DNA of 64,000 nt from the NCBI RefSeq assembly GCF_905475465.1, contig NC_062247.1, positions 9,362,001-9,426,000 on the forward strand, written 5' to 3'. The DNA is from Pieris napi (taxonomy: Eukaryota; Arthropoda; Insecta; Lepidoptera; Pieridae). The notes under the pieces were generated by a model. The model was not told where the DNA came from and did no database searches. It saw nothing but the letters and a program-made list of their open reading frames with translations. This document shows, one piece after another, positions 22,001 through 27,978 of this stretch (position 1 is its first letter; the number at the start of each line of letters is the position of its first letter). Made by a program: the position numbers and the translations under genes.

Positions 22001-24947
22001 AAATAATCAAAGACTGGAAAAGGACTCATTATAGTCAATAAAGTTCAGTTTACGTTTGAAAAATTAATTAAATAAATATTTATTAATATTATATTTATTA
22101 TTATTTTCTAATAATAATTAATATTGATTTAAATATTTAATTTAAATCACTTCTGATTATAATTCAGGCGCACATATAAAATTCGCACTTCTATAATGAA
22201 AACACGTTTTTTAAATGTGGATAAATATTATAATTATAAATACACAGTGAACAGAGGCGGCGTGCGTGCCAACATGCGCCACTAACTTCATTCTGGTAAT
22301 TTTGTGTAACGGTGCGCGCGCATCGTAAAATTTCACTCTCATCAATTTTTCATAACAAGCCTAAAGAAGTATAACTTCAAAAACAATTAACTCACATATT
22401 TCAGCAAGTGTAGCAATTGCGGGTCTTGACAATCTATCACCGGAACCATCTCCCGCGCTGCCCGCGCGAGCAACAGAAGCAAGACAACGAAGTAGCCCTT
22501 CGTCAATATGAGCCGCTCGATAACGCTTCATAGACTGATCTATTCCCCCGACCACTGCGATAACTCTTCGAACCACTCGCAGTGCTTGAGCGCGTTCCTC
22601 TTCATTGCGAAGCATTAAGTCCATAGATCTATAGAAATAGATAAAAAATATGTTAAAACTAACAGAGGTTAATGGAACCGGAAACAGGAGGATTAATTTT
22701 AATTTAATTACTTAAATCCGTTCAAGAATGTGATGATCTATATTCTGTAATATATAATGTTATCAATAATGTCCTACACGTTACAATAATCATTAGCAAT
22801 CAACTTTGATAGTTACTACATTAATTGTTACATTATGTTTAAAAAATAAAATAAAAAATAAGATTTCTGAATCTGTTTCATGATCATTTTATCTAATAGG
22901 CAAGTAGGTGATCAGTCTCCAGTGCCTGACACACGCCGTCGACTTTTTGGGTCTAAGACATGTCGGTTTCCTCATGATGTTTTCCTTCACCGTTCAAGCA
23001 AATGTTAAATGCGCACATAGAAAGAAAGTCCATTGGTGCACAGCCGGGAATCGAACCTACGACCTCAGGGATGAGAGTCGCATGCTGCAGCCACTAGACC
23101 AACACTGCTCTAATGCTGCTCACTGCTCTCTTACATTATGTTTAATGTTTGTTAATTTGAGGACCAAAACTATGGTAATAGTAGGAGTAATATACGGAGT
23201 TTAGCATTTATAAAATTCAATTTAATTGGCCCTACAACAAGAAACACAATCTTGTTCTCACACTTGGCCCAAAATCTACAAAGCATATCCAATAAAAAAA
23301 TCACACACAAAATAAAATAATATTAAAAAAAAAATTATAAAAAAAAAATTATTATAGGCACTAATAAATAGTAGAACTTGTCAATTCACTCAATGGACAA
23401 TGAGATAGGTCTGTTATTTGTATACCTATGTAATTTGTTGACTAATGTAATAAGGCGAATAATATGTGCCCTTTTTAGAAGGTTAGTCCTAGCTGTAGGC
23501 ACATGTCTTATGACATAATTTAATACAGAAATTTTCACATAAGGTTACCAAAGTTCCAAGCATTACGTTATGAGATATATATATAAATGCATATGTAAAG
23601 TTAAAAATATTAAATCATAAAATAATTACCTTATTATGAGGTATGGCAGTTTCAGAGAGTTAAATGTTGCAACATCGCTGTCATTTTGAATCAGGTATCT
23701 TAGCACTCTTAAGGCTGTTGCCCTCATGAGCATGGACTCGTCCACTAAACTGACCCGAATACTAAAAAAAATTAATTATAATAAAGTAAAAATGGTACAT
23801 TCATGGTAATTTCATGTATTATAGTAGTAATACTATAGTATAAAAATAATAGTATATTAAACATTTAAGATGCTTCCATCAATAGATGAATTCAAAATTT
23901 TTGTAAAGTGTATCAGTAATTAAATATTATTTATTTATTTACTTCTTTATTTATTTCTCCTTCTACAATAAATTATTTTATTTTTTTATATAGTTTAGGG
24001 ACTAACAAAGCCCAAAAAACACAAAATTTCTGACAAAGTCTGGTAATCTTAGTAAATGACCACCAAAAACTAAAACCACTCAGCTTTTGTTAATAACAGG
24101 GCTGGTAGTCTGAGATCTAAGCAAATTAATATATAAATTCACAAATAATGCTAAATTATTTCATTATATATATTTTAGATTACCCACCCTTAACCTTTAC
24201 ATCTTTTAGAGACAAAATCTTACAACATATATTTTTCATTAAGTTAATTTAATTTTTTATCCAAAACTTTACACTTGAATTAACTTAACTTTACACTAAT
24301 ATGTTTTTTTATCCATTGAGGTTCTACAATATTTCTTTAGCATACGCTAAACACTGCAAGTTAAATCCCAGCTAGTTATAAGTCATTCAACTTTATTATT
24401 TGTGTTGTACAGGATTTTTTTCAAATTAATATTCTTGGGTATACCCAAGAATATGAATGTGATGTTAAAAAAGCTAGTCAATAAAACAAATAACTTACCA
24501 TGTCATTAACTCATCAGTTGTAAACCCTAAATTATTTCTATGTTCTTTGCATAAATGAACCAATGCAGTGAGATATGAGACTCGAATACTTTCAGAGCTA
24601 CATTTTTGTGTAGTCCGCAAACCTGACCTAAATTCTGTAGGAACATTCTTGGTAGTAGGTGAAGGTTCATGGTGTTTTTTTAAATATAAACCTTGAATGA
24701 TATCAATAATATTTTCTTCAGGTGTTTTATTTTTAGTGTCTAACCTAAATGAATCACCACCAGGCTTGCCTGAAAATTATTGATTAATGTTTACACTAAA
24801 TAACAATAAAAAAATTTGAAAGATAACTACTTGAAATAATTACATTTATGTATTTCAGAGATATAAAAATATGTTGTTATGAAATATTCAAAAAGGCGAA
24901 TATTTACCTTTTCTTCGACTGAGTCTATTTTCAAACGTAGCCATCAT
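1069..24947 (-). CDS. rictor: Rictor, TORC2 subunit (3' end outside window)
   Basis: Rapamycin-insensitive companion of TOR, the defining subunit of TOR complex 2, which phosphorylates AGC kinases such as Akt in the cytoplasm. Exons read on the minus strand: 24947-24908, 24769-24499, 23761-23630, 22628-22396, 20761-20539, 19315-19162, 17999-17895, 17216-17091, 16273-15629, 14565-14380, 13659-13451, 12815-12437, 11727-11504, 10270-10057, 9129-8865, 7311-6822, 6247-6129, 4968-4878, 3848-3696, 2046-1885, 1172-1069. All 20 junctions are GT-AG and keep frame: 4525 nt, 1508 codons plus one base. The start is the first of two adjacent ATGs (MMATFENRL). Rictor N-terminal armadillo-like region: residues about 110-430 (LRVLRYLIQ, QDSWRL, DFVAAE). 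Middle: QLLHLVHILIPPQ, LDHIIKY, YFLFIGQL, ISSLDYTLD. RICTOR_V: LKASLWAVGN with RATAFYVLGLIGST, residues about 1065-1135. Tail: Ser-rich, SGYATIQSL, then YMAICLPRDLAQLFPV, the conserved C-terminal motif. The human protein is about 1700 aa, so roughly the last 200 residues should lie left of the window. Introns carry many transposons; none interrupts an exon. Confidence 0.93.
1247..1487. mobile_element. Degenerate Harbinger-like MITE
   Basis: Ends GTTCAAGTATTACCTAAC and CGTTACGTAATACTTGAAC are inverted copies of the termini of the better-preserved MITEs at 5670, 15293, 21232 and 45175. The outer GGGAGC/GCTCCC bases are lost. Lies in the rictor intron just upstream of the last visible exon. Confidence 0.55.
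2852..3325. repeat. Family S repeat split by a LINE 3'-end fragment
   Basis: GGGCAGGAGGCTCATCTGATG begins the repeat, and it resumes at about 3063 with GCGAGCTCGCGAGTGC, AATTGGTACGCTC and CAGTGGGCAGCTGG, ending near a segment with GGACGTCGAGGTGATACGG. The 165 bp between (2897-3062) match the AACGTCAAAAA family seen at 4328, 38335 and 46940. The second repeat therefore inserted into the first. Confidence 0.6.
3873..4164 (-). mobile_element. Non-autonomous Helitron, family E copy 1
   Basis: On the minus strand the copy starts A|TCTAATATATAAAATTCTC (at 4164) and ends with hairpin GGCAAAACGACGTTTGCC near 3873. The last bases read CTGC instead of CTAG, so the 3' end is slightly decayed. Homologous copies lie at 41337-41675 and 41826-42093. 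The 3' end is only about 25 bp from the splice acceptor of the rictor exon at 3848. Confidence 0.75.
4328..4505 (+). repeat. LINE 3'-end or SINE fragment
   Basis: Carries GGCAATTAAAAAGAGTGGCG, then CTTGCCCGCTCTACG, then AATAAAGTAATTTTGAGTTTG. The same 3'-end family is present in reverse at 14895-15050, 38335-38460 and 46940-47160. The AATAAA-plus-tail ending suggests a reverse-transcribed 3' end. Confidence 0.5.
5585..5668 (-). repeat. Truncated SINE tail
   Basis: GCTTAACACACGCCGCGGAC and GGGTCTAAGCCCTAAGGC match the body of the tRNA-derived SINE at 22881-23120. The tRNA-like head is missing; a Harbinger-like MITE begins at 5670 where the SINE breaks off. Confidence 0.5.
5670..5934. mobile_element. 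PIF/Harbinger-like MITE (265 bp)
   Basis: Terminal inverted repeats start GGGAGCGTTCAAGTATTACG and end GTAATACTTGAATGCTCCC. Flanked by a 3-bp TTT on both sides (5667-5669, 5935-5937). No coding capacity. A 3-bp target duplication with GGG-starting ends suits PIF/Harbinger; the assignment is an inference. Confidence 0.75.
8031..8130 (+). mobile_element. Helitron 3'-end fragment
   Basis: Ends AAGTTCGCGGGGGCAGCTAG, the style of Helitron 3' end seen at 43689 (GCCGGGTCAGCTAG|T). The next base is A instead of T and no 5' end is found, so this is a fragment. Confidence 0.4.
8147..8572 (-). mobile_element. Non-autonomous Helitron, family A copy 1 (426 bp)
   Basis: Minus strand begins A|TCTATATATATAAAAATGAA at 8572 and ends CCAGGCCAGCTAG|T at 8147. 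The copy at 58680-59116 is the same element over its full length in plus orientation, 437 bp. Non-coding. Lies in the rictor intron between the exons at 8865 and 7311. Confidence 0.88.
9337..9692 (-). mobile_element. GC-rich retroposon-like insertion with 15-bp TSD
   Basis: A 356-bp, very GC-rich block inside an AT-rich rictor intron. It is bounded by identical 15-bp direct repeats ACTACTAGTATTAAC at 9322-9336 and 9693-9707, the size expected for target-primed reverse transcription. No poly(A) is visible. The first 18 bp of the insert are an inverted copy of the flank, giving a hairpin across 9312-9354. The minus strand is a guess. It could be a 5' fragment of a LINE or another retroposed RNA; I do not recognise the source. 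Confidence 0.65.
10490..10625 (-). repeat. Degenerate SINE remnant
   Basis: TCATAGACAAGTAGGTGTGG, CATGATGTTTTGTTTCACCG and AACGTTAAATGCGCC follow the same order as in the SINE at 22881-23120, with much divergence and a weak tRNA-like head. Confidence 0.45.
12249..12298. promoter_or_regulatory. Two RFX-type X-box motifs
   Basis: GTAACCATGGTAAC occurs twice, at 12249-12262 and 12285-12298, 36 bp apart. Each fits the X-box consensus GTNRCC-N2-RGYAAC bound by RFX factors and is a perfect palindrome. They sit in a rictor intron. Motif match only; occupancy is not shown. Confidence 0.45.
12862..13074 (+). pseudogene. LINE reverse-transcriptase protein, C-terminal remnant
   Basis: Antisense to rictor. 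The frame reads WAGHMARGTEKW, later GRQFRRWIDQIKETAGGTW and VAQCRQEWRELE, then TGA at 13072-13074. This W-x-D-x-I/L pattern with a final 'R-x-x-W-R-E' is the usual C-terminus of insect non-LTR retrotransposon polyproteins of RTE/CR1-like type. One in-frame TGA (about 12937) breaks it. It begins about 45 bp upstream of the rictor exon acceptor at 12815. Confidence 0.7.
14632..14853 (-). repeat. tRNA-derived SINE
   Basis: On the minus strand a tRNA-like head (about 14853-14775) has an A-box-like TCTATTGGTTAG and a B box GGTTCGATCCC, followed by an unrelated body with ATAG/ATAC simple repeats. Head plus non-tRNA body marks a SINE, not a tRNA gene. Lies in a rictor intron. Confidence 0.6.
14895..15185 (-). 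repeat. Two abutting repeat fragments
   Basis: 14895-15050 matches the LINE 3'-end family (AAGGCGTAGAACGGATAAG, CTCCGCCACTCTTTTTAATC). 15088-15185 matches family S (GGCAGAAGGCTCGCGAGTGC, GGATTGGTACGATC). Both are fragments. Confidence 0.5.
15293..15573. mobile_element. PIF/Harbinger-like MITE (281 bp)
   Basis: Ends GGGAGCGTTCAAGTATTACG and CGTTACGTAATACTTGAACG-CTCCC, flanked by TTA duplicates (15290-15292, 15574-15576). A long internal C run and a segment with AGTACAGTACTGTACTCAAG are shared with the other copies. Intron of rictor. Confidence 0.82.
16360..16840. repeat. MITE-like block with tandem units
   Basis: Two direct units of about 70 bp with GACAGAACGCATACTGCGT-like cores (about 16410-16545), a GC-rich middle, then 16723-16840, which matches the reverse complement of 37090-37210. 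Both ends of that shared part carry TAGATTACAATCTA-type palindromes. In the rictor intron between the exons at 17091 and 16273. Boundaries approximate. Confidence 0.45.
17416..17514 (-). pseudogene. 5S rRNA relic, 5'-truncated
   Basis: The minus strand reads TACACCGGTTCTCGTCCGAT, then AAGTTAAGCAACGTCGGGCG and GGATGGGTGACCGCCTGGGA, ending GATGTTGGC at 17416, followed by a run of T. This is the 5S rRNA sequence from about nucleotide 20 to the end, including the internal A/C boxes and a terminator-like T run. The first ~20 nt are absent and the canonical GCCAAC start is not found. Likely a dispersed dead copy or retroposed fragment in a rictor intron. Confidence 0.85.
18152..18290. mobile_element. 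Small palindromic MITE
   Basis: GAATGTAAAACAAAAGA near 18152 is inverted as TCTTTCGTTTTACATTC at about 18274-18290. Inside, CTGATTGGTCAACGG is paired with CCGTTTGACCAATCAACG. No coding capacity. Boundaries judged from the inverted repeat only. Confidence 0.5.
18670..18927. mobile_element. Fold-back MITE, hairpin family F copy 1
   Basis: Arms of roughly 80-90 bp: AAATTGCGAGATAGATTG...CTGCCTTGCGATTCTGTAAC on the left is repeated inverted on the right, ending CAATCTATCTCGCAATTT. The inner AACTCACACAGCGGTTTTC and GCGGTCGCG parts are shared with the copy at 50316-50558. Confidence 0.7.
18936..19075. repeat. Family S repeat copy
   Basis: Shares GGCAGGCTCATCTAAGG, CCCATGGACACTCAATGCC, TCGCAAGTGCGTTGTCGGG and GAAGGACCCTAAGTCGAA with the other family S copies. 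Directly follows the fold-back at 18670-18927. Confidence 0.6.
19580..19720 (+). pseudogene. LINE ORF2 C-terminal remnant
   Basis: The frame reads RTNYDKKMFTYEGAQLYNKL and then PTDIKNITFINSFKSKLNEY, ending at TAA 19718-19720. The 'YEG-x-x-LYN-x-LP-x-x-I' block is the typical C-terminal tail of jockey/CR1-like non-LTR retrotransposon proteins. An in-frame stop lies just upstream (19574). In a rictor intron, antisense. Confidence 0.65.
20245..20486 (-). mobile_element. Non-autonomous Helitron, family B copy 1
   Basis: The minus-strand 3' end is GGGGTCCACTAG|T (CTAG at 20245-20248). The body has GGTCCAGTCGTTTGAGAGAA and ends in a TATATA tract where the 5' TC is blurred. Copies at 20953-21163 and 42094-42314. 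Confidence 0.7.
20953..21163 (-). mobile_element. Non-autonomous Helitron, family B copy 2
   Basis: CTAG at 20953-20956 (minus 3' end, next base T). The body parallels copy 1: GACACACGTTGTCCTGCATG, GATTAGGATATTAAAC, TTTAAGAGAAGTTCAGTGAC. Lies 190 bp upstream of the rictor exon at 20761. Confidence 0.7.
21232..21513. mobile_element. PIF/Harbinger-like MITE (282 bp)
   Basis: Ends GGGAGTGTTCAAGTATTACG and ATACTTGAACGCTCCC, with TAA duplicates at 21229-21231 and 21514-21516. The internal G run and AGTACAGT palindromic core match the copies at 5670 and 15293. Intron of rictor. Confidence 0.82.
21898..22380. mobile_element. MITE with AAGAAGT...ACTTC ends
   Basis: The left end carries GTGCGTGTACTTATGTACGC followed by AAGAAGTTATACTTCTTT; the right end has AAAGAAGTATAACTTC at about 22363-22378. 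These resemble the termini of the large element at 29464-30593. The right end is only about 15 bp from the splice donor of the rictor exon at 22396. Confidence 0.5.
22881..23120 (-). repeat. tRNA-derived SINE
   Basis: The minus-strand head has GGTCTAGTGGCTGCAGCATG (A-box region) and GGTTCGATTCCCGG (B box). The body has TGAAGGAAAACATCATGAGG, AACCGACATGTCTTAGACCC and GACTGATCACCTACTTGCC. Related fragments lie at 5585 and 10490. Typical lepidopteran SINE layout. Confidence 0.72.
24429..24454. repeat. 26-bp perfect palindrome
   Basis: ATATTCTTGGGTA followed directly by its exact reverse complement, with no spacer. Lies 45 bp downstream of rictor exon 2's donor. Confidence 0.6.
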
Positions 24948-25582
24948 AACATTTTTCACGGCATATTTTCTTAAACTCAGTTATTGTTGAATTACTGTTT
25001 AATATATTGTAATGAAGTTGTAATTTCCTTAAAACATTTATTAAATGCACAACTACTTAATTAATAAAAACATTGTTTAATTTCAAAATACTAGTTAATT
25101 TATTTTTTTAAGAACGTAGGTATCATGCGACGCATTGTAGCCTGTCAGACTTCAGAGTCAGTTGTCAATATTCATTATTCATTCAAAATTATAACTTTTC
25201 GACGATCTGCGCTTTTGACATACGAGTCAAATGAAAATAATGAATATTTAGACAAAGCCTGTCACAAGGACAGAGATAGATAATACGTGAATTTTTGAGT
25301 TTAGTTTAGATATAATTTAGATGTGGATTTTTTATCAATTATTTACAGTACTTACTGATAGAAAATATGTATATAAATAAATTAGTCATCTCAATACCTT
25401 TATAAATAATTTATTTAATGAGTCGTATATATCATTTAAAAAAAATAGGGACTCCTACCAAAAATGCAATAATACCCATAATCCAAGGTGTCAAAAAATT
25501 CTCCATAAAATCTGTTTTGGCGTGCGCTGTGGAAACAATTGACGATAGAACAATCAAATGTACAAAAACAGAACGTAATAAT
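24948..25582. other. Upstream region of rictor, no gene seen
   Basis: AT-rich DNA between the rictor start codon and the hAT-like element. I see no clear TATA box; the rictor promoter and 5' leader should fall here. Confidence 0.5.
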
Positions 25583-26338
25583 TAGGGATGTGACATTCTG
25601 CATAAAAAAATCTATTTTTTAGTAATCGATTATTTTTTTAGCATGAAAAATCGATTAATAAATAATCGATTTTTCTTAAAAAAATAATCGTTTTTTTTTA
25701 TTAATCGACTTTTTCCAAACTTTTGAATTAATTTCAAAATAAACACCCTAAATATTTTATTTTTCATGGTTTTTTTAATTAAATATAAACAATAGAAATT
25801 ATAAACCCAAATTAACGTTTAAGAATAATCAAAATCGAAATTAACTTAATCTCGTTTTGTAGATTTTAGGTGAATTTTGATAAATGCTGAGTCTGTGCCT
25901 TTTCAGTAGCACATTGCAGTATTTTTGTTGTCTTTTTAATTGTACGTAGTCTTGTGCTGCTGAAAAAAATTATTTTACTTTTAAATTATAGTGTTCCATT
26001 CAAACTTGAGTTTTTAGTAAAATTAACTGGGCTTTATCATCCTTTCGATATTTTACAAAAAAAACAACAATGCATCGAGTATATTAATACAATATCTTCA
26101 AAGAATCGGATTCAATGTATCGCATTATAAACATCGTTGTATATCGAATATCCGGGTTATAAAATACCAGACATAATGTCGGGAGGTGGCAGATAAAAAC
26201 TCGACTATGATTGATTTTCAATTATAAAAATAATCGATTATTTTAAATATAAAAATCGCGTAAAAAATAGATTTTTACTTTTATAAAAATCAATTTTATT
26301 CAATTTTTTTAATAATCGATTATTTTTTCACATCCCTA
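25583..26338. mobile_element. hAT-like non-autonomous element (756 bp)
   Basis: Begins TAGGGATGTGA and ends TCACATCCCTA, with ends rich in AATCGATTATTTTTT inverted motifs. GAACGTA occurs just outside both ends, but the left copy is separated by a few extra bases, so the 8-bp duplication is imperfect. TAGGG-type ends suit hAT. No coding frame. Confidence 0.6.
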
Positions 26339-26390
26339 GAACGTATCAATATCTACAAAAATAATGTTTTTCCCATCGGCTATCCGCTAT

Positions 26391-27130
26391 TAGTACGGTA
26401 GGTAGCAACGTTTTCGAGAAAGAATTTCAGGTCAGCTGATTTTGTGATATGTCTTCCTTCTTGCACTTTCGGTTAGAGTCTGGGCAATCTGGCTGGCGGT
26501 AGCAGTTGCGTTCATTAGTGTGCATCCTATCTGTCCAGGTAATCATCCTGGATTTTAAAAGCATTTTAAGAAGCGTAATTTTTAATTTTTCGTTTTTAAA
26601 TAAGTCTGAAAAATGTCTGGTAATAAAAAAAGTATGTCAGGTAGACTAATTTAAAAAGGAAAAATTAAAAATTACGCTTCTTAAAATGCAATGCTTTATC
26701 ATACTGCAATACTTTTTCATTTTAATTCAAGACTTAACAATTGAATTAATGTCTGGCAAATTCATTTTTAGTTTTTCTTATATTTAAATAATATTAAAAT
26801 TACAGACATTCTAAAATACTTTGAAATTTTAATTTAAAAAAAACTTAAAATCGCGTCTGGCACATAGTTAGCAATGTGAAAAATGTCTTGCAATAAAAAA
26901 AGTATGTCAGGTAGACTTATTTAAAAAGGAAAAATTAAAAATTACGCTTCTTAAAATGCTTTTAAAATCCAGGATTATTACCTGGACAGATAGGATGCGC
27001 ACTAATGAACGCAACCGCTACCGCCAGCCAGATTGCCCAGACTCTAACCGAAAGTGCAAGAAGGAAGACATATCACAAAATCAGCTGACCTGAAATTCTT
27101 TCTTTTCAAACGTTGCTACCTCCCGTACTA
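26391..27130. mobile_element. 740-bp fold-back element
   Basis: Arms of about 216 bp (26391-26606 and 26915-27130) are near-perfect inverted copies: TAGTACGGTAGGTAGCAACG on the left pairs with CGTTGCTACCTCCCGTACTA on the right. The spacer holds a second, direct copy of about 80 bp of the right arm's inner part (26615-26695 versus 26878-26958). No coding frame. Confidence 0.75.
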
Positions 27131-27137
27131 TATTGAC

Positions 27138-27768
27138 TATTGTATGTTGGCCTATCCCGAGTCGGACCTAAAAAACATGAAATTATTTTGCTGCCACGAA
27201 ACAAAACATCGTCAAATGTTGTGTATAGGGAAGTTCTAAGACACTGAAGTTCTACAAATAAATATCTTGTCTAATATTATAGAAGAAAGTTTTGCATTGT
27301 GAATTTTTGTTTTTATTTTTAACAATTTATAAAACTAAAAATTGGACTGATTAAAAAAATTATTTCATAACTATTGAAAAATTCTTGATCCCAAATAGAA
27401 TCAAGAATTTCTCAATACCTGTACACTGTACAGTATTCTTAAATTTACTAATGTCGGAAATTCTAAGTAAATAATGTTACGAAATTAAAAATGCATTAGA
27501 TAATAGTCGTTGTAAAGTAAAATCTGTATATTGATTAGATTATGAATGTTCGTGTGTATTTAATTATTGGGCAAATGGCCAGGAGGAATACCGCAGCCCA
27601 TGAGCCCAGATGGCTCTCAAATGTTAGTGTGAATCTAATAATCTGAATGAAAGTTATTAAAAACTAATTAAAATAAAACTTTTATGATAGCAAAAATATA
27701 TCTATAGTCCGACTTTCCACTGCCACAAGATCGGTATCTACGCGAGTGAAGCCACGGGGCATTGCTAG
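27138..27768 (+). mobile_element. Non-autonomous Helitron, family G copy 1
   Basis: Ends GAAGCCACGGGGCATTGCTAG|T (CTAG 27765-27768). Homologous over several hundred bp, in opposite orientation, to 33243-33746. The shared block includes GAAATTATTTTGCTGCCACG and CTATTGAAAAATTCTTGAT. A family S fragment (27575-27640) is inserted in it. The 5' end is not clear, probably lost at the junction with the fold-back at 27130. Confidence 0.65.
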
Positions 27769-27920
27769 TACTCGTTAAGTTAGGTGAATGTCGTTATTTA
27801 ACATACAATAAATGTTATGCACTATGACATCGTAGAAGCTGACCTTGACCAGTTAGCAATGTGTTATTTATAAAAAACAAAAGGTGACGGGATTTGGACG
27901 TTATGAATCTCAACTTTTGA

Positions 27921-27928
27921 TATAAAAG
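27921..27928 (+). promoter_or_regulatory. TATA box of the cuticular protein gene
   Basis: TATAAAAG, 51 bp before the ATG at 27979; transcription would start about 30 bp downstream, near 27950-27957, giving a leader of about 25 nt. This is a common layout for cuticular protein genes. Confidence 0.6.
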
Positions 27929-27978
27929 GAGGTGACTAAATAGAATAGTTTTATATTCACCTCCGAAGATCACCAAAT

